From Thysanoteuthis rhombus (Eukaryota; Mollusca; Cephalopoda; Oegopsida; Thysanoteuthidae), in contig OY735215.1 of NCBI GenBank assembly GCA_963457665.1, forward strand, positions 41,162,825 to 41,226,824: a DNA stretch of 64,000 nucleotides, read 5' to 3'. Position 1 is the first letter of the stretch. Every line of letters begins with the position of its first letter. Of the stretch, positions 45,061-56,705 are shown one piece after another. The notes below the pieces were generated by a model that searched no databases, was not told the origin of the DNA, and was given only the letters and a program-made list of their open reading frames with translations. The position numbers were made by a program, and so were the translations under genes.

Positions 45061-47799
45061 CAGGAATGGTAGAGCAGTCCAAGTTAATATTCTGGTTCCT
45101 CATCTGCATATAGCTATCGTGCACCTTCAGTTTTACAAAATCCATTTTTTATCTAAAATGATGAAATAATGTAAAAACAACAGCAAGAACTTCCTTAATG
45201 AGGATTGATTTGACCCTTTGAACATGGTTATTCCTCTTTCAATTCAAATTGAACCCATTTTTTCTTCTTGCCAATCACTCTTAAATGATTTAAAATGGTT
45301 GCAATCAATACATCTTAATTTGCAGCAAGTTCTTTGACTGAGGTTTTGGATTATTTTCCGTCACAGCCTTTATTAATTGATGGTTTTGGCCAACCTCTCT
45401 CCTGGTATTCTAAACTGAAATCTCCACCTGCAAATTATTGAAACTGAAATCTTACTACTTGTCCACTATCAGTATTGTCTTTAAATCCAGAAATGTATGT
45501 CTCAGCAGCTTAAATTCATACGAGTATAGAAATGCAAAAATTATGATTTGAACGGCTTTTCATGTCCTTTTGCAAACGTTGCTAAAATTAATAGAATGAA
45601 ATGCATATTATATGAAAATTAAATATCAAATGAAAAAGTCATCAATTTTTTTTTTCAATGTTGGAAATATCGAGCTTAAAACAGAACCAGCAGCTTAATG
45701 TAGAACAATTTTGAATTCAAGACTATCATTTTAAACATTAATGATTTCATCTAAATTTAATATACTGAAAAGAATTCATGTTTTACTGTTAGACAAAAAC
45801 TTGGACTCCAAATTTGAAATGCTTTTATGGCATCCCCTTTACTCTTAGTTGAGAATTAAGTACAAAACTTTTTTTTAGTTGGACATCTGAAAAACCACTT
45901 CCGACAACAACTCCATATAAAAACTCTGAACATACGTGTTCAGTTGCTCATTTGCTCCAGCACTCCTAGCTGGTTTTCTTCTCCCTAAGATCGGTATCAT
46001 TTTGCCAGCCTCCCGGGCAATCCAAACTTCACCCTTTTTCCACCATGACCAATCACTGTGCTAAATGCTGCACATTTAGTTCATTGATGTTGAGGCATCT
46101 CTCATACGCACAGCTACTCAACTGTATCCTCATCACTAGCTCAAAATGAATATACATCTCCATCTCTCATAAATGAAATGGCAATGCTTTTACTGCAAAG
46201 CAGTCACAATGATCTGCATTTTGATTTTCTTAACTCCAGGAAGCACACTTGGGTTAAACTCCATGTGTTTTCTGTATCTCAAAGCCTGTGTTTTTCAGCG
46301 TCATAAAAATGGCCTCCACCAAGTTGCTCACAAGCAATTCCATATACATCAGCGACAACTTGGCAGTTTGGCATACATACTGATCCATTCCATTCCTTGG
46401 TATGCTCCAAGCCTTATGGATTCATAGCAGTTCAGTCACCTCAGCTTCATCAACACGCAACTACTACTATAACTCGGCACAAAGCTCCCATCTTGAAGAG
46501 CTCCAATCTTATCTCTTCTTCTTTTCTCTTCACAATCATATCTATGTTTTCTTATAAGTATTCCATTTCCAATCTTGTATAGTCATAAATGTCTATGTAT
46601 TAAATGTACATTTCATCTATTTGTCTAAATATTTGTATATATCTTCTTTACTGTGCTTAATCACCACATCCGCAGTCATATTTGGCACCCATATTCTCCA
46701 TGATGTCATGGCAACCATACATCCCCCTTCCTCCATAAACATCCCCAGAGACGTTGGTATGTGACGCTAACAACCAAACCACGTGGAGGCAAATTCCTTC
46801 ATCTTCATAAATCTTACATTTTCACTAACAAAAGTCCTTTCAAGATTCTGAAGTGAATATTTTTTTAAACATTTTATCAGAAAGAAATATTTAATAGCCG
46901 ATCAAGATTGAATTAGAAATATTGTCTTCTGAGAGTGAATAATTCTAGCAGAATTGAAGGCTATAATAACAAAGGTGATTTACCTGGAGAGAAACTTACA
47001 ACTCATTCTTGAGGCCTTGCATCTTTGGGACATTGGCCTTTAGTCTAAGGTGATATTCATCCCCAAACAGCTTTTCTCTTCTTCACTTAGAGGAAATGGG
47101 GATCAGGGTATTACCTAGCACCTGCTTTCAACACCAAAGTACCCAAGCCATTGGTGCAAACCCCACTTTAAAAATGTTTCCGGGTATCTGTATCACATGA
47201 GAATAAGGATGATAACTCACATTAAGAAAGAGACCTCAAATCTAATTTCTCATTAATAAAGATGTAAAAATATTTAATATTTATTCATATCAATGTATAT
47301 CAATCATGCATCATTTGTTGTTTCTGCCCTGAAATTTGTTAAGTGTCTAAATAGGATAGATATTATTGTATTCATCCTTCTGAAACTAATAAAAGCATAG
47401 CAGCGCTACAGTCAAACTCAGTTAATTCATTAAAATCTAATAAGGTAAACATAACAGAATTCATTTCTGCATTAATATCATTCAAAAACTGTGCTTCCCA
47501 TATCAACTTCTATAATAGTAGTTCCTGTAAACAGGATTTACAAACTTTAGCAAAACAAGTCGAGTTTTGGGCTTTCAAAGTGGAAGTGAATTTGTCATCA
47601 GTTTTTGCATACCTCACTGAGTCACTGTTATTTATGCATGATGTCACAGGTTTTTAGTCTGGTCATTGCTATTGTTAAATATAAAAAATTAACTCCAAAC
47701 TCAACTGTAGGAGTTTTGAAAATGAATGCCAAACTAGAGCAGAGATTATAATTGAGAGAGAATGCAGAAAGCACAGCATCAGAGAACAGCTGTCACATG
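45061..47799. other. Stretch with a C-richer segment, no gene recognised
   Basis: About 45930-46820 is clearly richer in C and of normal complexity, unlike flanking AT-rich DNA. An 84-codon open stretch lies on plus (46173-46427) and the complement also has coding-like pieces, for example CEQLGGGHFYDAEKHRL read on minus near 46300. I cannot assign either. AATAAA and splice-like motifs occur but mean little in AT-rich DNA. Confidence 0.4.
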
Positions 47800-48192
47800 T
47801 CAGACTAGAGACAGTACTGGGAGGTTGGAATCACTAAGTACTCTGGGATTTTGACATCCAGACTGACTATCCCATCCAAACAAGATGACTGGATTTGATA
47901 GTAAAGAATAAGATGAAAAGGACATACCAGATTGTGGAAGTGGAAGTGGCTGTACCAGTAGACCAAATAGTGAGTGAAAAGGTGAGTAAAAAATTGAGAA
48001 CATATCAGGACTTTGCCTGATAGCTGTGTGGAATATGGAGATCAGGACAATAATAATAGGCCCACTTGGAACCATTCTAGAAATACTAGAATCAAAGTTA
48101 GAAATTGGAGGATGAGCAGGAATCAAACCTGTCACTGATAGGATAGCCACTCTAACATAGCAATGCACTTACCATTGTGCTAAACAGCTCGC
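47800..48192 (-). mobile_element. tRNA-derived SINE-like element (minus)
   Basis: On the minus strand a head at 48192-48120 has box A-like TTAGCACAATGGTAAGTGC and box B-like GGTTTGATTCC, followed by a body of about 320 bp. The body is open for 122 codons (47800-48168), probably by chance. No second copy is seen in this window, so the right-hand boundary is inferred from the head only. Confidence 0.5.
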
Positions 48193-48417
48193 TGGTAATG
48201 CAAAGGCAAAATAACTGTTTTCAACCCGAATTCTCATCTCATTCATTCTCGGTCTTTTTCGTTTCTTTCAACAGGACAGTATCTATTTCCTATAGCAGCT
48301 CCATTTTCTTGAATCGTTTATTCTATCTATGTTGTCAAAATTGAATGATATATTAAACGTGTAACGGCTGGAGATCATTTCAAATACATTTCTACACTAT
48401 CTAATGCAATTTTGAAT

Positions 48418-48562
48418 TCATATATATATATATATATACACACATACACACACATATATACATTCATATATATTTCAATATTCCATCATCACCATTATAA
48501 ATATATATATATACATATATATATATATTCATTCATATATAATTCAATATTACATCATCATC

Positions 48563-48625
<63 letters not shown>
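48418..48625. repeat. (TA)n arrays with a duplicated ~70-bp unit
   Basis: Three TA-rich blocks (48420-48438, 48500-48530, 48565-48625). The stretch ATTCATATATATTTCAATAT...CATCATCACCATTAT (from about 48461) recurs from about 48531 as ATTCATATATAATTCAATAT...CATCATCATCATTAT, a tandem unit of about 70 bp that ends in the long pure (TA)n. Confidence 0.9.
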
Positions 48626-48628
<3 letters not shown>

Positions 48629-48954
48629 TAGAGCGGTGCCCTTGTTAAGCTTACTCCAGTCCTGGAATAAGTGATGGAAATCTACGAATGACACGAATTT
48701 GGGAAGTTCCATAATCATGCTAACAGAATAGGCTTCTTTCTCTCTTTTTTTTTGTCCTATGATTTTCTCTCATGGATACTGCACTGAATCAATATAAAAG
48801 CAGTAACTCTTTGTGGCAGACTTCTTTGACTCTTCTCTAATATCATCATCTTTCTACTTATTGAATATATGTTTGCATGTCACGTTGTAATAAAATAAGA
48901 AAAATAACTTTTGACGCTGTCACCAATGCTGCAGCACTTACCTTATATACTATC

Positions 48955-48958
<4 letters not shown>

Positions 48959-49016
<58 letters not shown>
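48959..49016. repeat. (TA)n microsatellite
   Basis: Pure TA dinucleotide run of about 58 bp followed by CACATATA. Confidence 0.97.
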
Positions 49017-49024
<8 letters not shown>

Positions 49025-49315
49025 TTCAACTGTATATAAACGAGCACATAGAGCCAATTTTCTTTATAGATGAACATATACTTCAATTCATGTGTGTAAT
49101 TCATAGACTTCTGTGTGGGTGTGTGCAATAGATATGCATACATACACCTGTCAAATGTGTGTCCCTCAAACATGAATTTTTTCAAATATCCTCATCACTC
49201 AAAGGAGTAAAGTAGGAAGCATGCTTATTTAGATCTTAATAAATTTTGTTGATTTTGATTTTGGACGACAATGGGCTCTAATTTCATGATCCTAATACAT
49301 CACCATGAAACAGAA

Positions 49316-49735
49316 ACAGGCCTGGTTGGTTGGTCACTCAATAAGAACTGTCATGCAACCAGCTTCTTTTGACAGGATGTCGTGTTGGGTGTAATCAGTT
49401 AGAAAAATTGGAAAAGGGGTGATCAATTAATAAGCTACTTCTCCCGCCATATGTTGGGCAGTGATTATTGAAAAAAAGTCTGAATTCTCAAAAAACAAGA
49501 GGACACAAACTAAGGGATCAATTTAGCATCAACATGCATGGCAAACAGAACCTTCCATTGTATTGAAAGAGATTGAGAAAATTAAAAAAGTGTTTTTTGC
49601 AGACATAATTAGGATTGAATGTCTAAATTTTTAGCCCCAATAACCATTGATAAAGCCTGTATGTGGGATGCAAACATAGCCAGCTGGACCAACTTGAAAA
49701 CTGAAGGAAGCTATTTTGTCAGTTTGGTTTCCATT
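49316..49735 (+). mobile_element. Dispersed family A, copy A8
   Basis: Full copy: CAGGCCTGGTTGGTTGGTCA, GACAGGATGTCGTGTTGGGT, GGGTGATCAATTAATAAG, GGCAGTGATTATTGAAAAAA, GGGATCAATTTAGCATCAAC, ATTGATAAAGCCTGTATG and GTCAGTTTGGTTTCC. Confidence 0.88.
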
Positions 49736-49967
49736 TTAATAAAATGTCATTCACAGATAAAATTTCTGACAAGATTTTTCAACTTTTTGATTATTTGGAA
49801 GACAGATACAAAATAACTATTTGATTAAGTTACTAATATTACACACATTTTTTATATTGCATTGAAAAGAGAGTCTGGAATATCAGATTTAGAATAAAAG
49901 CAGGGAATATTGGATGTAAGGAATTAGGTTTAATGTGTGAAATCAGATTCAGTAAAACAAAAAGTCC

Positions 49968-50180
49968 CTACGGCTGAATGGTTAAAAGCAGCCAGGCGTA
50001 TTTTAGACCGCCTCTGGCTAGAGGGTGTGAGTCTGATTCTTACCATAGACTTGCTCTTTATTTTCTGATTGCACAGTTTACTCATTGCGACCAAATTACA
50101 GTCTGATTCAAAGTTATGATAAAGAGCAACTGAAAGTTAGGATGAAGGTAAAAAGCTACTCAAAATTGATAATAAAGTAA
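49968..50180 (+). mobile_element. tRNA-derived SINE family F, fullest copy
   Basis: Head CTACGGCTGAATGGTTAAAA resembles the D-arm of Ser/Leu-type tRNAs, and GAGTCTGATTC stands at the box B position about 65 nt later. The body ends with AGAGCAACTGAAAGTTAGGA then TGAAGGTAAAAAG and an A-run. This copy links the head to the tail blocks found at 4405, 13335 and 36820. Confidence 0.6.
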
Positions 50181-50235
50181 AAAAAAAAAAGATCAGAATT
50201 ATTAATATTGGATACTTCTGAGTTTAAAAAATATC

Positions 50236-50617
50236 CAGGCTTGGTTAGTCTCTCAATAGAAATTGTCACGTGATCAACATCTTGTAGCGGCATGCCATGT
50301 TGGGTTGATCAATTGAAAAAAAGGTAAAAGAGGGTGATCAATGAATAAGTTGTTTCTCTAGCCTTTTGTTAGGCCATTATCACTAAAAGGTCCAAACACA
50401 AAATAAAGGACCAGTTAAGATGACCTTACATTATAAATTGAACATTTTTAAGGGAAAACAAGAGAAAATGTTTCATCTAAAGATAATATTAAGTTAATTT
50501 TTATCCCTCTAGCTCCTAAAGCTTGTACATGTCATACATTCATGGCCAGCCAGCCAGCCAGATAAAAGCTAAAGAAACTTATGGTTACAAATTTGGTTGA
50601 CGGTTTCCAACAGGTCT
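50236..50617 (+). mobile_element. Dispersed family A, copy A9
   Basis: CCAGGCTTGGTTAGTCTCTC start, ATTGTCACGTGATCAACATC, GGCATGCCATGTTGGGTTGA, GCCATTATCACTAAAAG, a short internal deletion where other copies carry the AAACAAGCATGAATGC block, then GTTGACGGTTTCCAACAGG end. The right end gives the clearest terminus of the family. Confidence 0.88.
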
Positions 50618-51644
50618 GTTCAAAAGTATTAAAAGCAATGTATACTTTGATCTTTTGATATAATTCAAGACATGTAATTGAAATACAGAACTGAAATAAA
50701 AAAAAACTTGAAATTTGTAACATTCAACTTGTTTTTTCTTCCATGCATTTTTTTTAAACAACAAATATTTTTCAGCTTGTCTGGCCATTATCAACATCCA
50801 GTTGATAAATGCGTCCAGATTTCATAAATCAGTTAGAAATTGATTAAAAATTAAATATTAAAATACAGTCATCAATTCAATTTAATTCTGAACAACTGCA
50901 TTAGGATTTTGATAAAGCCTATCAGCATCAGAGTAAATATTTATTCATCTCCTCATGGGGGCAAAATGTGCCACATGCTTGAGGTTAATGAGGGGCCTCT
51001 TATGAAAACAGGGAGAAATTATCCAATACCCCCAGCCTTGTCCTTTCTGGAAATGCCACAGACACCAAGGAATGTCCCCGAGACTAAACATTACACTTTT
51101 TCTATTTTTCTCACCAGTAACAAATAACCAGGTGGTTCCAAAAAGTTTAACAGAATAGAAGGGGAAAAACGCAGATGAATAGAAATATATCTGAATATTT
51201 TACTGTGAGATGATAGATAGGAGAGACGATATAAGCATCAATATTGTCACATTCTAGATCATTTCCTTTTTTATGAAAACATAATCTAATAAAATAAAAC
51301 TCTTTGATGGAGATTCATTTGAAAAACTACTTGTTATCTATGTATGAACTAATTTTTTCCAAGTCTAATGCAGATTATCTTATCATAAAAAGGGCAGCCA
51401 GTGATAGCAAAACCTTCATATGATATCCAATCCTGAAACTTGATACATAATATCCAAAATGGGCCATTGCATGTAAATAAGGAAGAATAACTCCCTAATC
51501 CTTATCTCTTTAATCTTTCATGCTTTAGCGAATTCTTTTTCATTTTGAAAACTTGTGAATTGACTCAAGCAAAGATCTTTGAGATTTGGTCCAAAGTTTT
51601 TCGATGTTTATCCAAAACATTAAAAAAAAAATAAAACACAATAA
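50618..51644. other. AT-rich stretch without a recognised gene
   Basis: No family copy or coding sequence recognised. A 72-codon open stretch at 50909-51127 is unassigned. Confidence 0.45.
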
Positions 51645-52045
51645 ACAACTCTCAATAGAAACCTTCAAATTTGAAGAATGCTACCAAATTCTGCCGTCAA
51701 AATTTCAAAATTGAAAATCAGAGAAAAAGGTGATCAATCAATAAATTATGTCTCTCACCTTTTGTTGGGCTGTGATAACCAAAAAGATATCCATTTTCAA
51801 TAAACTAGTATGAACACAAACTAAGGGGCCACCCAACTAAAAACTTATTCTGGATGAGGAATTAGAATTTTTTTAAAAATTCTTCTGAGACATAATGCAT
51901 AATGAGGTTTAAATTGCAAACTCCATTGGTGTGGCCTGTACGCATTACATACATATAGATAGCGAGCCAACCATCGAGCCAGAGCAACTAAAAAAGTCAA
52001 GAAACCTATGTGGATGTTGACAGTTTTGGCATGCAGTTTCCAGTA
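51645..52045 (+). mobile_element. Dispersed family A, copy A10
   Basis: ACTCTCAATAGAAACCTTCA start, AAAAAGGTGATCAATCAATA, CACCTTTTGTTGGGCTGTGA, CTAAGGGGCCACC, ATTGGTGTGGCCTGTACGCA and GGCATGCAGTTTCCAGTA end. More diverged at the left end than A8 or A9. Confidence 0.85.
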
Positions 52046-53266
52046 TTTATTCGCATGCAAATGTAAATGAACAAAATATGAAAATAATGGTTGTTAGGTG
52101 TGAAATGATCTGACAGATCATATTTCCCATGCGAAATGAAAATTTCCGTTGTGTGTCACATAGTGAATTATTTCAGATCAGATTAGCTAGAATCTGCTTG
52201 GAGGGAAACCTTTCTTTTTTTTTTTCAAATTATCATTTCTAGTTTCAATACCTGTCAGGCACGATGGGTAAATAATTCAGCTTCTTCAAATCAAAACTAA
52301 ACTGCATAGTTATGCAATCAGAGAATTAGCAAACAGAGAGAAGAAATTCACTGAGTAGTGAATTACAGAATTTTTATTCACAACTCAAATTTCTGTTCAT
52401 AAATTATACTGAAAACTAAGAACAAGAATACATTGAAGAAAGGAAACTTGTCACATTTAATATAAAGCTATATTAAGTGCAGGCATCAACTATATCACTC
52501 CATAAAGCCATAAACACTCCAAATTAGTATCAAGATTTTTGGGGGGGACTTTTCTACTTATCTCTATAAGACACTATTCAGTCAGTCTGTCTGCAAGTCG
52601 GTCCTAGTTATGTTAGAACACGAAAAAGGAAGAGGTGTGATGTCATCAAAAGGTGTAACATCTATTCCGATCAATTTTCTTTAACAACTGCTAATGATAT
52701 TATAACAGAATATCCAAGATCGACATGAAATTCAAAAATGGCCATTTATTGGTTTTATTGCTAATAATACCTGAAGAATATTTCCATATCACAATATTTT
52801 ACGAGTATGAGAATCGATTGACTCAAAAAAAAAACTTCTTCTTCTTCCCCCTCCTTCTGTTACTACTTTCACTAATGGCGGACACACCACTGAACTTATG
52901 GTTCTTGTTCGGTTACCTCTGATAAATCTGGGGACAAGATCAACAAATGTATCATCTGCTTCCTTTGATTGGAAACAAGGTCATGCAATGAAGTTATTAC
53001 ATATGGATTCATTTAAACTGCGGCCCTCATCTTTGTTGTCATGGTCACACTAATTCAGCCCTAGTACCCTCAAGCCCTCTTCAGGTACCTGAGATATTTG
53101 ATAACCTTTATTTTGAACCAAATCTTTTACTCAATCAAGAAGGATAGATTGTTCCTCTTCCTCTGTCCATGCAAGAAGATATCTTTAATCAATCAAAGTA
53201 TGTGAATTCCACTGCCTGACCCAAGGATTGAATTCACAACCACCAGATAACTGCATATACTAAACT
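52046..53266. other. AT-rich stretch without a recognised gene
   Basis: Nothing recognised as coding. At about 53219-53262 a GGATTGAATTCACAACCACC block resembles the reversed head of a tRNA-like SINE, but it is truncated by the LINE that follows. Confidence 0.4.
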
Positions 53267-53723
53267 AATCATCATCAGCCTTTCAGTGTCTGTCATTGGA
53301 CATACAGCTTTCCTATGATTCACCAAAACTCTCGATCACGGGTGTCATTATTTTCTGAACTTGTCTTGCCATCTTACCTTCTACCAGTCATGGTTTTGCA
53401 TGTGATCTCTAGGGATCTATGATGTGAGTTATGATGTCCAGCAGTTGTCTGCCATTCTTGAAACATGTCCAACCCATTGCCATTAGAGTTTTCTAATGGT
53501 TTCTTATGTTATTGCTTTTGTGTTTTCTCCCTGATATATCGTGCTATCTCATGATCTCTCTATGTGATGTTGAGCATGATTCTTTCATGTGCACATTGCA
53601 TGGTTCTCAGTTTGATGGTCAGTCTCTTGGTTAGGTTCCATTTTTCGAAGGTTGAGCTCAGTCTACCGAAAACTTTCTCCCCTAGGATAAATCTCCACAT
53701 GATTTCTCCCTCTTTTGGGGAGA
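53267..53723 (-). mobile_element. RTE-like LINE fragment R10 (minus)
   Basis: ATCATCATCAGCC at the left is the complement of the LINE tail. Then, on minus, come the C-terminal domain, WTSQLITH-like and IMLNITWRDH-like blocks, to about 53723 near the SSKEEEI equivalent. A deletion removes the TYGAE to KKIPLV part. It forms an inverted pair with R11. Confidence 0.88.
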
Positions 53724-53799
53724 ATCAAGGATAATAATGATGACCCTTCATCTCAGAAATTCAGAAAAAAATTATCTGTAATGAAGTGTCTTTGAAGCC

Positions 53800-54214
53800 A
53801 AAGAGCTGGAACATAGAACCTAACCAGGAGACAGACCCTAAAACTGAGGACCATATAACGTGCACACAGAAGCATCTTGCTCAACTTCACATGGAGAGAT
53901 CACAAGAGAATGAAATGTACATGAGAAAAAAGAGGAGTCCAAGACTTCGTAGAATCTTTTAGAAAACTCATATGGCAATGGGTTGGTCATGTTGCAAGAA
54001 TAGCAGACAACCAATAGACATCACAATTCACAACATGGATACCAGGAGATCACATGCACAACCAAGGCTAGCAGAATACAAGATGGATAGACAAACAACA
54101 AAATTTTTTTAATTATTGGCTCCGCAATGCCCATGATAGAGAGGTTTGGCAAAACATGGGGAAGGTCTATAACAAACAACGAACGCTGAAAGGCCGATGA
54201 TGATGATGATGATG
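53800..54214 (+). mobile_element. RTE-like LINE fragment R11
   Basis: Starts at the TYGAETW equivalent (AAGAGCTGGAACATAGAACC), runs through LTRRQTL-like, LLNFTWRDH and C-terminal blocks with indels, and ends in a clean (GAT)n tail (about 54195-54214). SINE B copy B2 follows at once. Confidence 0.88.
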
Positions 54215-54218
54215 AACA

Positions 54219-54632
54219 AACCTGGCTGCAGCAAGGTCAAACTTCACTTCTACTTCAATTCTGATTTAAGCTAATTAATGCAACTTTTATATTGTATTTA
54301 TGATGAATAAATTTTTAGGCATGGAAGACTTCTCAGCATGGCTCAGTTTGTAAGAAAGCCAGCTACCAATCACTTGGTCATGATATCAAAACATGGAAGG
54401 TAAATGTTAATTTTATAAATGTGTTTATTCATTAGAATGAAATAAATCCTAGCATGTCTTTAATTTAGATATTGGTATCTAAGTAAAACACGTCGATTTA
54501 GCTCTGTCTTTAGAGACCTGACAACCTATCTGTTGTCATGAGAGTTTAATGTTTGATGTGACAGCACAGACAAACAGTGAAGAGTTTACCTCCTAAAATA
54601 TGGTGAGGAGTATTCATGTTGTTGTTGTAAAG
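54219..54632 (+). mobile_element. SINE family B, copy B2 (dimeric)
   Basis: Matches B1: GGCTGCAGCAAGGTCAAACT, GATGAATAAATTTTTAGG, head GCATGGCTCAGTTTGTAAGA, CACTTGGTCATGATATCAAA, and at the right end GAAGAGTTTACCTCC. It carries an extra ~100 bp including a second tRNA-like head (TTAGCTCTGTCTTTAGAGAC at about 54499). It abuts the LINE R11 tail. Confidence 0.65.
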
Positions 54633-54745
54633 GTAGAAATTTTTTTAAAAGTCAACTCCAGATTTGGACTGGTGAGTGACAATTTCAATTCTCTCCATTA
54701 TTTCCATGCATCTTTTTTTTTACATCTTAATTATGCAATATTGTC

Positions 54746-54807
<62 letters not shown>
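54746..54807. repeat. (TA)n microsatellite
   Basis: TA dinucleotide array of about 62 bp with one TAAATA interruption near the left. Confidence 0.97.
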
Positions 54808-54810
<3 letters not shown>

Positions 54811-55829
54811 TGATATACTTATATTCCTCAATGAATAAGCAATAAGGATCACTTCAAATCACAATGTTCTGAGAATGGTATGATAAACATCAAAAGATTA
54901 ACAAAATCAATCATATTTCTTGTTTGCAAATCAAATATTGATTAGCTGTAAGAATGTTTTCTGGACTTATTTTAACTTTTTATGTTATGAAATTTCTGAT
55001 AGATAAGGTTCCATAAGGATGCACAGCAATAAGATTTTCATCTTCTTTCCCTCAGAAATATGGTGGATATCTTTTGCCCAATTGTCTTTGCATGGAAATC
55101 AGTTTGTTTTTATTTTTTTTTTTTGGCCCATCACTTACGCATCCTTGTAGGATCTTGTTTATCAGAGGTTTTAAGCATGAAGAGTTAAAATAAGTTCAAA
55201 AATTACGTCTCATATAAAGAATGAAGTCTCCCGAACAAACATCAGTGAAAAAAAAACAAAAAAAAAACAAACCTCACAGCCAGAATACAGATGCATCACC
55301 TACTGAACTATACCAGCAAGTGCATCCCTAGATTAGCTGCAACAAAGTAAAGTGTACAGAATAAAACTACGTTGTCTTCTCAAATCTTGCGTCTAGGGTG
55401 TGATTTATCTGGTTGTCCAACTATATTGTAAATGGACTTATTATCGAAGAGCCAGAGTAAACAAAAGGGTGAAAGGATTAACCCTCCCTGACACAGAGCC
55501 AGACAGAACTGTCCATTCTCTGCATTAACATAGAATTGATTGTGTGTGCAATATTTCAGCAGCTGAAAACTAATCATAAAATATGATGACAGCTTTATTT
55601 TCTCACACCAGGTAGGAGTCGATTCACCTCCATGACCAAACTGACAGGAAACTAAATTACTAATCTTTGTGTCAGATCAATTCTAAATACTAAAAGGGTT
55701 TCTCACTTCATTTATTGACTTTGTAATATTACAGAGATGAACACTGTTGTGGTAGTTTTAAATAGCCTAAATGAAGATGAAAGGTAAATTTTTGTCTTAC
55801 TGCCCAGGATGGAGTGGGGGTAGATTCCT
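54808..55829. other. AT-rich stretch without a recognised gene
   Basis: A-runs near 55250-55270 and a T-run near 55115. No family copy or gene recognised. Confidence 0.45.
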
Positions 55830-56015
55830 GGTGCGGATTGGGGGGTCAAAAATATTTTCAGAATTTAACTTAACAGCAACCCACTTAACAGCAAAGAATG
55901 ATAGCATCTTTTTATTTTGGTACATCAAGTTGGGGCCACATAAAACAATTTTACAGCATCATTATCCTTTATTGAGTATAAGGAGAGAAGGTCTGATCTG
56001 GATGGGTAGATCAAA
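55830..56015 (+). repeat. Dispersed family H, copy 2
   Basis: Counterpart of 25550-25745, sharing GATAGCATCTTTTTATTTTG, CACATAAAACAATTTTACAG, CATTATCCTTTATTGAG and GAGAAGGTCTGATC. It lies inside an open stretch of 91 codons (55771-56046) that I regard as chance. Confidence 0.65.
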
Positions 56016-56104
56016 TGCCTACTTTGCACTCTATCTCACACAGTAGATGCCCAAGCTCATTTTATATAAGATGTGCGTTCAACTGGGAAAAAATGGGAAT
56101 GAAC

Positions 56105-56328
56105 ATAGAGATATTTGAACCATTTATCGTTTGCTGCTGACATTGCAATCAGAAAGATCAGATGAGTTACAAAACATGCCAAGTTATCCCAGTAGGGGAA
56201 GCCTCAAAATAGGGTTAAAGATGAACAGAAATAAGACAAAAGTAAGGTTTAGAAATAACCTCCAAAGAAAGACCATAAGAATAGAAGAGGATTTGGAAGA
56301 GGTTAAGAAATACATTTACTTAAATTAA
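56105..56328 (+). mobile_element. Fragment of a second, distinct LINE
   Basis: A FAADIA block at 56129-56146 (equivalent to the FADDI RT box) is followed after a frameshift by SDELQNM, then LKIGLKMNRNKTKVRFRNN, KTIRIEEDLEEVKKYIYL, ending at a stop. The order and spacing match the same RT segment in family R, but the sequence (RIEEDLEEVKKYIY against KIENAELEKVDHYIY) shows a separate RTE-like lineage. Only about 75 codons remain. Confidence 0.75.
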
Positions 56329-56620
56329 TTGACAAAGTTAAAAAAAGAGCAAAATAAAACGACATATAAATGTGTTTGTACCGCGATGGGTTTGCGATGT
56401 GGATGAGTAAGATCCGGACCCAAAAAAGAAGTCTCACTGAGAAGTGATATTTAATAATAAGACGGAACCAAATGTATACCTCATTTCATTCATCTTATTT
56501 CACAGGACTCGTCTAGGGACACTTTTCCTCTTTTACAACGAGTGAAAGAGAAAGTCGGAACTGTGATACTAGATAATTCGGAGAACCTATTCATTCCATA
56601 TCCTTCCAATGGTTGGTGAG

Positions 56621-56705
56621 TCCCATCAGATACTATAATGGTTAGCGTGTCTGCTTCACATGCAGAAAGTCACAAGGTTTGATTACAGGTATGAGCAGAG
56701 GGCAT
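56621..56705 (+). mobile_element. tRNA-Val-like SINE head
   Basis: ATAATGGTTAGCGTGTCTGC leads into an anticodon arm TCTGC-TTCACAT-GCAGA with five perfect pairs and anticodon CAC (Val). Box B-like GGTTTGATTAC follows but the T stem is poor and no acceptor stem closes, so it is a relic or SINE head, not a gene. Confidence 0.5.

Noticed and set aside
47800..48168. 122-codon minus-strand frame as a host gene
   Set aside because: It starts inside a tRNA-like SINE head and has no recognisable domain, so it is more likely chance openness of a SINE body.
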